Assembly: GCA_016929795.1 (NCBI GenBank)
Contig: JAFGIA010000373.1
Span: forward strand, 1 to 17,230
DNA from: Anaerolineae bacterium
GTDB lineage: Bacteria; Chloroflexota; Anaerolineae; JAAYZQ01
DNA: 17,230 nt
Direction of reading: 5' to 3'
Shown: one piece after another, positions 1 through 7,765 of the stretch
Layout: each line of letters begins with the position of its first letter
How positions within the stretch are numbered: position 1 is the first letter of the stretch
Notes under the pieces: generated by a model
Databases searched by the model: none
Told to the model about the DNA's origin: nothing
The model's input: only the letters and a program-made list of their open reading frames with translations
Position numbers and translations under genes: made by a program

Positions 1-29
1 GAGTGGCAGTGTGCCTGTCGCCAGCATTC

Positions 30-58
30 ATTGTAACACGAAATCCCGCGCTGTGCAA
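30..58 (-). promoter_or_regulatory. Leftward sigma70-like promoter at the window edge
   Basis: On the minus strand, TTGCAC (53-58) and TACAAT (30-35) are separated by exactly 17 nt. The promoter points out of the window and would start transcription near position 23, so it probably serves a gene beyond the left edge. The 58-230 stretch between it and the amidohydrolase stop holds no convincing gene or terminator. Confidence 0.5.
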
Positions 59-230
59 GAAGAGTTGCCAGGTCAATTTGGGGGTTCTTGGTCGCTGGCG
101 CTCCTCGCAACGATAGACCTTGTGACAGGCAGCGTGCTTCCCGGGGGAGACGTGGGCAGCGCCAGCAACCGTCTTGGGCAAGCAAAAACTCGGTTTGTCG
201 CCTTTGTCAAGAAAAAATGGAACGATTCGA

Positions 231-1856
231 TTATCCTCGCCACCCCGGCCCGCGCACCACGCGCCCTGGCGTCGCGCCGGTGTGGTCGCCGCCCCGGAGG
301 ACGGGCACGCCGTTGACCAGCACGTGCTCGACGCCTGTGGCGTATTGGTGCGGGTGGGCAAAGGTGGCGTGGTCCTGGATGGTGGCCGGGTCAAAAACCA
401 CGACGTCGGCATAGTAGCCCGGCGCCAGCACCCCTCGGCCGCGGAGATGGAGGTTGGCGGCGGGGAAGGAGGTCATGCGCCGGATCGCCTCTTCGAGCGG
501 CACCAGCCCCTCGTCGCGTACGTAGCGGCCCAGGACGCGCGCAAAGGTGCCATAGGCCCGGGGGTGGGTGCTCGACTGCAAGAACTTGCCCTCGGCCGAC
601 ATCGACCCGCCGTCGCTGCCAAAGCTGACCCACGGCCGGGTGATTTTCTTATGCACATTCTCCTCCGACATGGTAAAGAATACGCACCCCACGTCGCTGT
701 CGTCCTCGATCACCAGGTCCATGGCCGCCTCGGCCGGCGACGTGCCGCGCAGGGCCGCCACCTCGGCCAGTGTCTTGCCCACCAGCGGGCGCAGCGGCTC
801 GCTCTTGAAGCCGATGAGCAGGATATTCTCTGCCCCGCCCGCGGCGAGGAAGGTGCTCTCCCAGCTATCGTCGGAGGTGACCATTTCGTGCTGCAGCCGC
901 GCCCGGACCTGGGGGTCCTTCAGGCGCTCGACCCACGCCCTGTGGCCGCCCTCTTGCACCCAGGGCGGCATGGTGGCGTCGAGCCCGGTGGACGACGCGG
1001 GGTAGGGGTAGACGTCGGCGCTCACGCGCAGCCCCTCGGCCTGCGCCGCCTCGATGCGGGCGATGGCGGCGTCCAGTTTGGGCCAGTTGGGGCGCCCCGA
1101 AGCCTTCAGGTGGTACACCTCGACGGCGACGTCCGCCTGGCGCGCAACGTCGAGCAGCTCGTCGATCGCTTCGAGCAGGCGCGCGCCCTCGTTGCGGATG
1201 TGCGAGATGTAGAGCCCGCCATACTGCCCGGCAATCCGGGCCAGCGCCACCAGCTCCCAGGGCGGCGCATAGACGCCCGGGGCATAGATCAGCGCCGACG
1301 ACACACCCATGGCGCCCTCGGCCATCGTCTCCGCGGCCAGCCGGCGCATGTGTGCCAGCTCGGGCTCGGTCGGCGGCCGGTCATCAAATCCCAGGGCGTG
1401 GATGCGCAGCGTGATGGCGCCCACGAACGAGGCCACGTTGGTCGACACGCCGCGCCGCTCCAGGTGTTCCAGGTACTCTCCCAGCGTCGTCCACGCCACG
1501 TCGTATTGGATGTCGCCCTGGCGCTCGACCAGCTCGGCCTTCATCGCCTCGTTCAGCGGCCCCATCGACCACCCCTCGCCCATCACCTCGAGCGTCACCC
1601 CCTGGCGCAGATCGCTCTGCGACCGCCCATCCTCCAGGAGCGTCACGCCGGCCCAACTGAGCATGTTGATAAAGCCCGGCGCGACGGCCAGGCCGCCGGC
1701 ATCGATCTCGACCGTGCCGCGCAACGTCCCCGGCGCGCCGATCGCGGCGACGGTGTCTCCGTCCACCGCCACGTCACCCAGGAAGGGCGCCCCACCCCGC
1801 CCATCATAGATCGTCCCGCCGCGGATCACGATGCCGTGTCGCTCGCTGTCTGTCAT
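231..1856 (-). CDS. N-acyl-D-amino-acid deacylase-like amidohydrolase lacking the HxH motif
   Basis: This 541-residue protein has the layout of the D-aminoacylase branch of the amidohydrolase superfamily. An N-terminal beta-sandwich part is followed by a metal-dependent TIM barrel and a C-terminal return to the sandwich (GRGVLAPGYYADVVVFDP, about 472-490). Characterised members hydrolyse N-acyl-D-amino acids in the cytoplasm. Visible barrel residues are H219 (YISHIRNEG), H249 (VYHLKASG) and D415 (SFGSDGG), which match His220, His250 and Asp366 of the Alcaligenes enzyme. The usual HxH of strand 1 is replaced by FINMLSW (62-68), and the position of the bridging Cys is GEG (E94). The start is supported by GGAGGAG about 8 nt upstream and by a nearby extended -10 promoter. 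The gene stands alone on this strand. The family is certain; the substrate is unknown, and a dipeptidase- or dihydroorotase-like activity cannot be excluded. Confidence 0.9.
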   Translation of the reverse strand: MTDSERHGIVIRGGTIYDGRGGAPFLGDVAVDGDTVAAIGAPGTLRGTVEIDAGGLAVAPGFINMLSWAGVTLLEDGRSQSDLRQGVTLEVMGEGWSMGPLNEAMKAELVERQGDIQYDVAWTTLGEYLEHLERRGVSTNVASFVGAITLRIHALGFDDRPPTEPELAHMRRLAAETMAEGAMGVSSALIYAPGVYAPPWELVALARIAGQYGGLYISHIRNEGARLLEAIDELLDVARQADVAVEVYHLKASGRPNWPKLDAAIARIEAAQAEGLRVSADVYPYPASSTGLDATMPPWVQEGGHRAWVERLKDPQVRARLQHEMVTSDDSWESTFLAAGGAENILLIGFKSEPLRPLVGKTLAEVAALRGTSPAEAAMDLVIEDDSDVGCVFFTMSEENVHKKITRPWVSFGSDGGSMSAEGKFLQSSTHPRAYGTFARVLGRYVRDEGLVPLEEAIRRMTSFPAANLHLRGRGVLAPGYYADVVVFDPATIQDHATFAHPHQYATGVEHVLVNGVPVLRGGDHTGATPGRVVRGPGWRG

Positions 1857-1900
1857 GTGCGTTTCTCCTCCGCTGTTCGTGTTGTGCGCTTGCCGGTGTG

Positions 1901-1909
1901 ATTATAGCA
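1901..1909 (-). promoter_or_regulatory. Extended -10 promoter of the amidohydrolase gene
   Basis: The minus strand reads TGCTATAAT, a consensus -10 hexamer (1901-1906) with the TGn extension. No good -35 box lies 17 nt upstream, as is usual for extended -10 promoters. The predicted transcript begins near 1894, about 38 nt before the ATG. Confidence 0.55.
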
Positions 1910-1975
1910 CAAGGTGGCGGCGGAGGATACTTTTGCTCTTCTCATCCCCACAAAGTCACTTGACGTGCCGCCCGT

Positions 1976-2071
1976 TGTCATTGCGAGCGCCCGCCCTTGG
2001 CGCGAAGCAATCTCCTTCTGCCGGTTGGGGATTGCTTCGCCGCTCGCAAAAGGCGCTCGCTCGCAATGACA
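1976..2071. repeat. Dispersed TGTCATTGCGAG repeat, copy 1 (complete, two-armed)
   Basis: The element begins TGTCATTGCGAG and ends with its inverse, CTCGCAATGACA. Inner arms GAAGCAATC and GATTGCTTC face each other, so the whole element can fold into a long hairpin. It lies in the divergent region between the amidohydrolase and the PhzF gene. Two relatives occur at 3163-3279 and 15977-16043. No open reading frame belongs to it. Confidence 0.8.
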
Positions 2072-2159
2072 GGTTCTTGGGTGCTGAGTGGCGCCCGGTG
2101 CCATGGATGAACTCGCAAGGACGGACTTGGCACCAGCCGTAGCGGGGGGGGTGGGGGCA

Positions 2160-2188
2160 TGGACATTCTGGCGCGGTTGTGATATACT
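2160..2188 (+). promoter_or_regulatory. Sigma70-like promoter of the PhzF-family gene
   Basis: TGGACA (2160-2165) and TATACT (2183-2188) are separated by 17 nt. The start of transcription should fall near 2195, leaving a leader of about 13 nt that is almost entirely the ribosome binding site GGAGG (2198-2202). This position also argues against any start codon upstream of 2208. Confidence 0.6.
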
Positions 2189-2207
2189 TTCGGGAGCGGA
2201 GGTGAGG

Positions 2208-3134
2208 ATGGCAAGGAAGGTGCGTTTTCTCCAGGTGGATGTGTTTACCGACCGCGCGTTCGGCGGCAACCCCCTCGCTGTATTTCCCGACGCGGAGGGC
2301 CTGACCTCTCACGAGATGCAGCAGCTCGCGCGCGAGATGAACCTGTCCGAGACAACCTTCGTGCTGCCACCCGAGAAGCCTGGTGCCGATTTTCAGGTGC
2401 GCATCTTTACCCCTGCCCGCGAGCTGCCCTTTGCGGGGCACCCCGTCGTCGGCACTCATTGGGCGCTCGCCCACCTGGACCGCGTCGCGCTGCGCGAGCC
2501 GGTGACACGCGTCCATTTTCAACTGGGCGTGGGCGTGCTGCCTGCCGATCTATACGTGACCGGCGGCCGCGTCGAGCGCGTGGTGATGACGCAGGATCGC
2601 CCGCGCTTTCTGGCGGTGCTCGACGACGTGTCGGATCTGGCGGCGGGGCTCGGACTATCGCCGGCTGCGATCGAGGAGGCCGGTTTGCCGGTGCAGGTGG
2701 TGTCGACTGGCCTGCCGCAGATGATGGTGCCGGTGCGTTCACTCGCCGAGGTGCAGGGGCTCGATCCGGCAGGGTTCGACGTGGCGGCGCTTGCATGGGC
2801 CTGGCGTGCCGCCGGCAGCGACATGGCCCTCGTCTTTAGCCTGGAGACGGAGCAGCCAGGCGCCGCTGCGCACGTGCGCGTCTTTGCCCCGCTCCATGGT
2901 GTCCCGGAAGACCCGGCCACAGGGAGCGCCACAGGCGCTCTGGGCGCCTACCTGGTGCACCACCGTGCCGTGCCCGTGCAGGAGCCTGTCACCTGCCTGG
3001 TGACCGAGCAGGGGATGGAGATAGGCCGGCCGAGTCGTCTCACCATCGAGGTCGACGTCGCCGGCGGCGAGGCGGTGGGCGTGCGGGTGGGCGGGCAGGT
3101 TGTACTCGTGGCCGAGGGCGAGTTCACGTTCTAG
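2208..3134 (+). CDS. PhzF-family isomerase/epimerase-like protein
   Basis: The 308-residue product has the length and motifs of the PhzF / diaminopimelate-epimerase-fold family. Its members are cytosolic, cofactor-free isomerases, but most homologues outside phenazine clusters have no known substrate. The N-terminal motif VDVFTDRAFGGNPLAVF (10-26) is typical. The catalytic Glu is E48 (NLSETTFV), H78 lies in FAGHPVVG, and the second half carries DPATGSATG (235-243) with the conserved Asp and Ser. The ATG at 2208 is chosen because GGAGG sits 5 nt before it and a promoter ends at 2188; the same frame is open further upstream to 2088 but would include the promoter. No phenazine genes are nearby, so a phenazine role is unlikely. 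It is probably transcribed alone, because a folded repeat of about 117 nt separates it from the next gene. Confidence 0.9.
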   Translation: MARKVRFLQVDVFTDRAFGGNPLAVFPDAEGLTSHEMQQLAREMNLSETTFVLPPEKPGADFQVRIFTPARELPFAGHPVVGTHWALAHLDRVALREPVTRVHFQLGVGVLPADLYVTGGRVERVVMTQDRPRFLAVLDDVSDLAAGLGLSPAAIEEAGLPVQVVSTGLPQMMVPVRSLAEVQGLDPAGFDVAALAWAWRAAGSDMALVFSLETEQPGAAAHVRVFAPLHGVPEDPATGSATGALGAYLVHHRAVPVQEPVTCLVTEQGMEIGRPSRLTIEVDVAGGEAVGVRVGGQVVLVAEGEFTF

Positions 3135-3162
3135 TGCATCGCGGCGCAAGTCTCCCGTCGAT

Positions 3163-3279
3163 TGTCATTGCGAGCGAGCGTCGTTTGCGAGCAAGCAATC
3201 CCCGTGGATAGGTGGGGATTGCCCTTCGCCAGGCTCTGGGCAGGCTTTCGGCCCCAAACAGCGGGGCCTCGCAATGACA
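3163..3279. repeat. Dispersed TGTCATTGCGAG repeat, copy 2 (complete, two-armed)
   Basis: It starts TGTCATTGCGAG and ends CTCGCAATGACA in inverted orientation, with GCAAGCAATCCCC and GGGGATTGCCC as facing inner arms. Its right half (3217-3251) is identical over 35 nt, in reverse complement, to 16006-16040 of the third copy. It fills most of the gap between the PhzF gene and the response regulator and could attenuate or stabilise read-through transcripts. Confidence 0.8.
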
Positions 3280-3313
3280 CGTACAGAAGAAGTATCTGGG
3301 AAGGAGGCCGTCA

Positions 3314-4015
3314 ATGAGTGATACCCAGCCCGCGGATTCGATGGGCACTATCCTTGTCGTGGACGACGACAAGAATAACGTGCAGCTCCTATCGCGCATC
3401 CTCGATAGGAGCGGCTACACGGCGCGATCGGCACACAACGGGGCTGCGGCGCTGCAATCGGCGCAGGCCACCCCGCCCGATCTGATCCTGCTCGATGTCA
3501 TGATGCCTGGCATGAGCGGCACGGACGTGTGTATCCGCCTCAAAGCGGACGAGCGCACGCGCGACATACCGGTGCTCTTTGTAACCGCGCTCGGCACTGT
3601 CGAGGACAAGCTGCAGGGGTTTCGGGTAGGCGCCGTCGACTATGTGACCAAGCCCTTCCAGGTGCAAGAGGTGCTCGCCCGTGTCGCCACCCACGTCACC
3701 CTCTATCGGCTGCAGCGGCAGCTCGAACAGGTGAACTGCGAGCTCGAGGCGAGGAACGACGAGCTCGAGAAGCGAAACGCCGAGCTCAAGTCGGCGCTCG
3801 ACACCATCCAGGCGCTAAGCGGCCTGATCCCGATCTGTGCCTGGTGTGGGCGCAAGATCGAGGATGAGAATGGCGCTTGGGTGCCCCTCGAGCGCTACAT
3901 CGAAGACCACTCGGCGGCGACCTTTACCCACGGCATGTGTCCCGACTGCCTGGCACAGGCCAGGGCGCAGGCCAGCGAGACGGTGCACATGCGCCGGCTG
4001 GCGAGAGGCGAGTAA
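3314..4015 (+). CDS. Response regulator: receiver, coiled coil and Cys-rich C-terminal domain
   Basis: This 233-residue protein begins with a complete CheY-like receiver (about 11-130). The acidic pocket is DDD (17-19), the phospho-acceptor is D61 (LLLDVMMPG region), the switch residue is T91 and the conserved lysine is K113 (TKPF). Residues 131-168 form a charged heptad-like coiled coil (LEQVNCELEARNDELEKR). The C-terminal domain (169-215) carries C175/C178 (ICAWC) and C209/C212 (CPDC) and resembles the small PICxxC...HGxCPxC module that ends many bacterial sensor and regulator proteins; zinc binding is likely but not proven. There is no DNA-binding or enzymatic output domain, so signalling by protein contact is the simplest guess. 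AAGGAGG ends 6 nt before the ATG. No histidine kinase gene adjoins it. Confidence 0.92.
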   Translation: MSDTQPADSMGTILVVDDDKNNVQLLSRILDRSGYTARSAHNGAAALQSAQATPPDLILLDVMMPGMSGTDVCIRLKADERTRDIPVLFVTALGTVEDKLQGFRVGAVDYVTKPFQVQEVLARVATHVTLYRLQRQLEQVNCELEARNDELEKRNAELKSALDTIQALSGLIPICAWCGRKIEDENGAWVPLERYIEDHSAATFTHGMCPDCLAQARAQASETVHMRRLARGE

Positions 4016-4038
4016 GATTAACTACAGGAGGAAAGAGG

Positions 4039-4671
4039 ATGGCCCTCTATCTCGACTCGGCTGATCCCGACGACGCCAGGCGCGCCGCAGCGCTCGGGTT
4101 CGTCGCCGGTGCCACCACCAACCCACTGCTCATCGCCCGCAGCGGCCGGACAGGCGAGCAGGTGATTGCCGGTCTCGTCGCGACGCTGCCGGGGACGATC
4201 TTTTACCAGGTGACCGCGCCGCCAGGCCCGGACCTCGACGACGAGATCGCCCGCTTGCGGGCCATCTCGGACCGGGTGGCCTTCAAGATCCCGTGCACGC
4301 TCGACTACCTGGCCGCGCTCCAAGCGCTGGTCGGTCGCGGCATCACGTGTGCCGTGACCGCCGTCTACAGCCCGGCCCAGGCGTACCTGGCGGCCCAGGC
4401 CGGCGCCCGCTACGCCATCCCCTACGTCAACCGCGCCACGCGCCTGTGCGGCGATGGCCCGGCGCTGGTGGCCGACCTGGCGACTATACTGTACGGGGGC
4501 GAGTGCGAGATCCTGGCGGCGAGCGTCAAGGACCCGGCCGAGGCGGCGGCCACGTTGCTCGCCGGCGCGCACCACCTGACCCTGCCCTGGAACGTGCTCG
4601 CCTCGCTGGCCGTGCACCCTCTGACTGAGCAGGCGCTAGAAGAGTTCCGGCGGGCGGGAGAGGGCGTGTGA
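4039..4671 (+). CDS. Fructose-6-phosphate aldolase / small transaldolase-like protein
   Basis: The 210-residue length matches the single-domain TalC/FSA subfamily rather than the roughly 320-residue classical transaldolases. These TIM-barrel enzymes form a Schiff base and transfer or cleave dihydroxyacetone units in the cytoplasm. Visible hallmarks are YLDSAD (4-9), TTNP (26-29), the Schiff-base lysine K83 (AFKIP), the AVTAVYSPAQA strand (105-115), Y129 and R132 (PYVNR) and S162 (AASVKD), all close to FSA positions. The ATG at 4039 is preceded by AGGAGG; the frame is open further 5' but that part overlaps the response regulator. It starts 23 nt after the regulator stop and overlaps the next gene by GTGA, so translational coupling is expected. 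FSA and true transaldolase activity cannot be told apart from sequence alone. Confidence 0.9.
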   Translation: MALYLDSADPDDARRAAALGFVAGATTNPLLIARSGRTGEQVIAGLVATLPGTIFYQVTAPPGPDLDDEIARLRAISDRVAFKIPCTLDYLAALQALVGRGITCAVTAVYSPAQAYLAAQAGARYAIPYVNRATRLCGDGPALVADLATILYGGECEILAASVKDPAEAAATLLAGAHHLTLPWNVLASLAVHPLTEQALEEFRRAGEGV

Positions 4672-5726
4672 CCCGCTGCCGGGTGTGCGGCGTGCACTCT
4701 GGCCTGATCCCGGCCGTGCTTTCAACCTGCGCCGCCTGCATCCGGTCGAGGCCCGCCGAGGCGCTGCCGCCCATCCTCGAGGCGCACGCACAGATCCGGG
4801 CCGAGTTCGGCCTGCCGCCTGGCCCGCCGCGCACTGCCGACGGCGTCGAGTGCCCGCTGTGCGCCAACACCTGCCGCCTCGGCGAAGGGGAGGTGGGGTT
4901 GTGCGGCCTGCGCACGGCCCGCGACGGGCGCCTGGTACACCTGGCCGGCACGCCGCGTGGGGCCATGGTGAGCTGGTACGACGATCCGCTGCCCACCAAC
5001 TGTGTCGCCGACTGGGTCTGCTCCGGCTCTCGCCAGCGGGGCAAGGTGAACCTGGCCGTGTTTTACGAGGCGTGCACCTTCAACTGCATCTCGTGCCAGA
5101 ATTGGCACTTTCGGCTCCAGCGCCCCCCGGGCAGGATCAGCGCCACGGAGCTGGCGGACCAGGCCCACCGGCGCACGCACTGCGTGTGCTATTTTGGCGG
5201 TGACCCGACGCCGCAGATGCCCCATGCGCTGGCGACGTCGTGCCTGCTGGCGGAGCGGGGCGTGACGGTGTGCTGGGAGACGAACGGGTCGATGCACCCG
5301 CGGCTGCTGGACCGGGCGGTCGATCTGTCGCTCGAGACAGGGGGCTGCATCAAGTTTGACATAAAGACATTCGACGAGAACCTGCACCTGGCACTGACTG
5401 GCGTGTCGAACCGGCGCACGCTGGAGAATTTCCGCCGCGCAGCAGCGCGTGCCGCCGAGCGCCCCGACCCGCCCCTCGTCGTCGCCAGCACGCTCCTCGT
5501 GCCGGGGTACGTCGGCGCCGCCGAGGTGGGCCGCATCGCCGCCTTGATCGCCGCGATCGACCCCGATATCCCCTATGCCCTGTTGGGCTTTCACCCCCAC
5601 TTCTACGTGCCCGACCTGCCGCGCACGTCGGTGCGCCACGCCGAGGAGGCGGAGGCGGCGGCGCGCGCTGCCGGCCTGGCGCGCGTGCGGGTGGGCAACC
5701 GCCACCTGCTGTCGCGCGACTATTAG
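4668..5726 (+). CDS. Radical SAM protein of the PflA-like (COG1180-type) group with N-terminal Cys motifs
   Basis: The 352-residue protein carries the radical SAM cluster motif C136-x3-C140-x2-C143 (ACTFNCISCQNW), which binds a [4Fe-4S] cluster and S-adenosylmethionine. Upstream are two cysteine groups: CRVC and CAAC (C4, C7, C21, C24), which look like a zinc ribbon, and CPLCANTC...C (C62, C65, C69, C79), which is usual in the activase-like family whose members also include AmmeRadiSam. ETNGS (about 204-208) and IKFDIKTF fit later strands of the SAM barrel. The start is GTG inside the GTGA overlap with the aldolase stop, so the two genes are almost certainly co-translated. Its partner protein is not known. 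No glycyl-radical enzyme and no AMMECR1 or Memo gene lies in the window. Confidence 0.9.
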   Translation: MTRCRVCGVHSGLIPAVLSTCAACIRSRPAEALPPILEAHAQIRAEFGLPPGPPRTADGVECPLCANTCRLGEGEVGLCGLRTARDGRLVHLAGTPRGAMVSWYDDPLPTNCVADWVCSGSRQRGKVNLAVFYEACTFNCISCQNWHFRLQRPPGRISATELADQAHRRTHCVCYFGGDPTPQMPHALATSCLLAERGVTVCWETNGSMHPRLLDRAVDLSLETGGCIKFDIKTFDENLHLALTGVSNRRTLENFRRAAARAAERPDPPLVVASTLLVPGYVGAAEVGRIAALIAAIDPDIPYALLGFHPHFYVPDLPRTSVRHAEEAEAAARAAGLARVRVGNRHLLSRDY

Positions 5727-5732
5727 GCGAAA

Positions 5733-5820
5733 CGGCGTGTATTTCGCATAGGTACTCGCAGCCAGATCCCAGCGTAACAGGCCGCCGGCGGTGCCGATCC
5801 GCAAAGTGTCGCCGTCAGTG
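5733..5820 (-). pseudogene. Possible relic of a beta-propeller blade
   Basis: Reading leftward, about 28 codons give TDGDTLRIGTAGGLLRWDLA followed by ASTYAKYTP. The pattern TLxIGTxGGLLRWDL...YT is that of one blade of two-component-regulator or ligand-type propellers common in large bacterial surface proteins. The match overlaps the stop of the beta-helix gene in another frame and ends where the radical SAM gene stops. It has no start codon context or ribosome binding site. It is best read as the remainder of a deleted gene; a chance match in GC-rich DNA remains possible. Confidence 0.4.
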
Positions 5821-7743
5821 CCTTTTCAGGACCATAGGTAGATAGATCCGCCTTCCACTGGCACTATTTTCGTCAAAGCCAATGTCCCAACCGGCGTCCG
5901 ATGGCCGGGGATCGCGGTCATAGTCGATGCCGGGTATGCCCACGCCGGGACCCAGGCCCTGGTCGATGCAGGGAGAGCGCGGCTGCAGGTGGTAGCGTGC
6001 GGCCAGGTCACCAGAGCTGGCAAAGTGTGGGTCGGCATCGATGTCGGTGGCAGGGCGCGGGCTGCCGCCCGTGGCATAGTCGGCCCCGCAGCCATTGGCC
6101 GTGAACAGGCAGGTGTTGCCCCAAACGTCGTTGTGCCCCACGCGGCCCCCGGCCCAGTACACGCCACCCCCATCGCCCGTAGAGAAATTGTGCGCGACAA
6201 TGGTGTTCGACAGGACGCCGTTTGCCAGGTACACCCCACCCCCCTGCCCTAACAGCGTCGTCGGGGCGGCAATGTATGCCGTATTGCTGACGATGGTATT
6301 GTTGACCAGGTAAGATCGGGGTCCATTGGCATAGATGCCGCCGCCATAAGGCGGCGCGGTTACTACGGCGCCGGCTGTGTTGTTGTACACAAGGTTGTTG
6401 GTGACACTGACGGCGTTCGTCGAGGTCAGGCAGATGCCCCCCCCGAATGATGCCGGGGCAGAACCGACCACGCTACTCACCTGATTGTCGCGGATCACAT
6501 TGCCGTCAAAGCGATCGGCGCTGGCAGCTTTTGCCATTCCGATGCCGCCACCGCAGGCCGCAGCGTGCCCCCCAACGTTGTTTCCGGCGATCAGGGTGTG
6601 GCTGATCACGGCCCGGGTGTGGCTGTTCTCGTAGAACGCGATGGCGCCGCCCAAAATTTGCCGGGGACCGGCATAGCCGGGGGGAGGCGGGCGGGTGGTG
6701 ACTGTGTTGCTCACCACCCGGCTGTCGCGGATGACGGGCCTGGCCGGTGCCGGCAGCCCGGCCTCGCTCAGGCAGATGCCGCCGCCATAGACCACGGTGC
6801 CTCCGGACACATGATTGTCGTGGATAAAGGTGTCGGCCTCGATCAGGGCGTTTGAGTCCCCCAGGTAGAGCGCGCCGCCAAAAGCACGCCGGTCGGCGGT
6901 GGACGTATTGCTATAGATCTCGCAATGACGCACAATGGGATCGGCGGCCAGGACATTGATCGCACCCGCGCCTGTATCCCCGCCCAGGCCGGTCAGGAAT
7001 CCATAGTTGCTGGCATGGTTGTCATAGATCCGGCAGTTCTCGAACAGGGTAGGGCCCGCCGGGCTTACCATCTGTACGCCTCCCCCTTCGGCCCAGGTGC
7101 CGGCGCTGCTTGCAGTCAACTGCGCAGCGTTGTCGTGGATGGTCGTGTTGGTGATCAGGTGGGTACCGTCATAGATGGCCATTCCTGCGCCCCAGGCATG
7201 GCCGACAGGCAGCACATGGCAGTTGTGGCGCAGGATCGAGTTGGCGACGGTGATGCGGTGGGTAGTGGCAATCTCTAGCGCGTGCACGCCGTACTCGACG
7301 ATGGTGTGATCCAACCGGCCGCTGCTGCCCGGCGCAAAATAGATGCCTACCCAATCGCCACAGGCCGGGCTCCCACTCTGCGAGGTAAAGGTCACCGGGC
7401 CGTTGGCCTGCAGCGTGCCGGCGACGAGGCACTCGACACGGTTGGGGTCCAGGCCGAGGTTGGCTCCGTCAGCCGTCGCCATCCGTAGCTCTGTATGCGG
7501 CGTGATGATGATGGTCACGCCGGGATTGATCAGCATGTCGGCAGTTACGGTGAGGGTTCCCGGCCCCCAGGTATCGTCGGTGGCCAGGATGCCACCGAGG
7601 GGGGTGACGCCGGGTGGCTGGGGGGAGCCAAGAGGGGGTGCCCCATGGACGGGATGCGAGGGTGCGATCGCAAGCAGCAGGAGGGCAAGCACGACCGGAG
7701 CAGCAAGGGGAAGCAAAAGCGAAAACGCACGTCGCCTACTCAT
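5815..7743 (-). CDS. Secreted right-handed beta-helix protein (choice-of-anchor Q-like)
   Basis: The product has 642 residues. It opens with a signal peptide (RRR then a long LLLPLAAPVVLALLLLAI stretch) ending near VHGA (31-34). The body is built of parallel beta-helix repeats with many GGGIYL/GGGVY and NN/SNT turns, from about 75 to 560. The region near the end (DADPHFASSGDLAARYHLQP, SPCIDQG, DIGFDE) is the pattern found in choice-of-anchor Q proteins. The last residues are IYLPMVLKRH, nearly the same as the tail of the gene upstream. The ATG at 7743 is chosen over a farther start because AGGAG lies 9 nt before it and the signal peptide begins there. It follows the larger beta-helix gene by 22 nt and is surely in its operon. 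A polysaccharide-binding or -cleaving role is possible, but no catalytic residues can be named. Confidence 0.85.
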   Translation of the reverse strand: MSRRRAFSLLLPLAAPVVLALLLLAIAPSHPVHGAPPLGSPQPPGVTPLGGILATDDTWGPGTLTVTADMLINPGVTIIITPHTELRMATADGANLGLDPNRVECLVAGTLQANGPVTFTSQSGSPACGDWVGIYFAPGSSGRLDHTIVEYGVHALEIATTHRITVANSILRHNCHVLPVGHAWGAGMAIYDGTHLITNTTIHDNAAQLTASSAGTWAEGGGVQMVSPAGPTLFENCRIYDNHASNYGFLTGLGGDTGAGAINVLAADPIVRHCEIYSNTSTADRRAFGGALYLGDSNALIEADTFIHDNHVSGGTVVYGGGICLSEAGLPAPARPVIRDSRVVSNTVTTRPPPPGYAGPRQILGGAIAFYENSHTRAVISHTLIAGNNVGGHAAACGGGIGMAKAASADRFDGNVIRDNQVSSVVGSAPASFGGGICLTSTNAVSVTNNLVYNNTAGAVVTAPPYGGGIYANGPRSYLVNNTIVSNTAYIAAPTTLLGQGGGVYLANGVLSNTIVAHNFSTGDGGGVYWAGGRVGHNDVWGNTCLFTANGCGADYATGGSPRPATDIDADPHFASSGDLAARYHLQPRSPCIDQGLGPGVGIPGIDYDRDPRPSDAGWDIGFDENSASGRRIYLPMVLKRH

Positions 7744-7765
7744 TATCAGACACTCCTTTCTCCTG

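Noticed and set aside
205..210. TTGACA on the minus strand downstream of the amidohydrolase
   Set aside because: A perfect -35 hexamer, but no -10 box lies at a proper distance.
11..316. Small plus-strand frame at the left edge
   Set aside because: No ribosome binding site or similarity; it overlaps a leftward promoter and the 3' end of the amidohydrolase.
174..1901. A 575-codon open frame antisense to the amidohydrolase, longer than the gene itself
   Set aside because: It has no ribosome binding site or recognisable domain, is rich in His/Arg/Gly as shadow frames of GC-rich genes are, and runs through the promoter of the real gene.
2208..3134. A phenazine biosynthesis gene
   Set aside because: The protein is PhzF-like, but no other phenazine gene is present and the family has many unrelated roles.
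4722..5804. A 360-codon minus-strand frame opposite the radical SAM gene
   Set aside because: Only its first 25 or so residues (the propeller-like piece) mean anything; the rest is antisense to the radical SAM gene.
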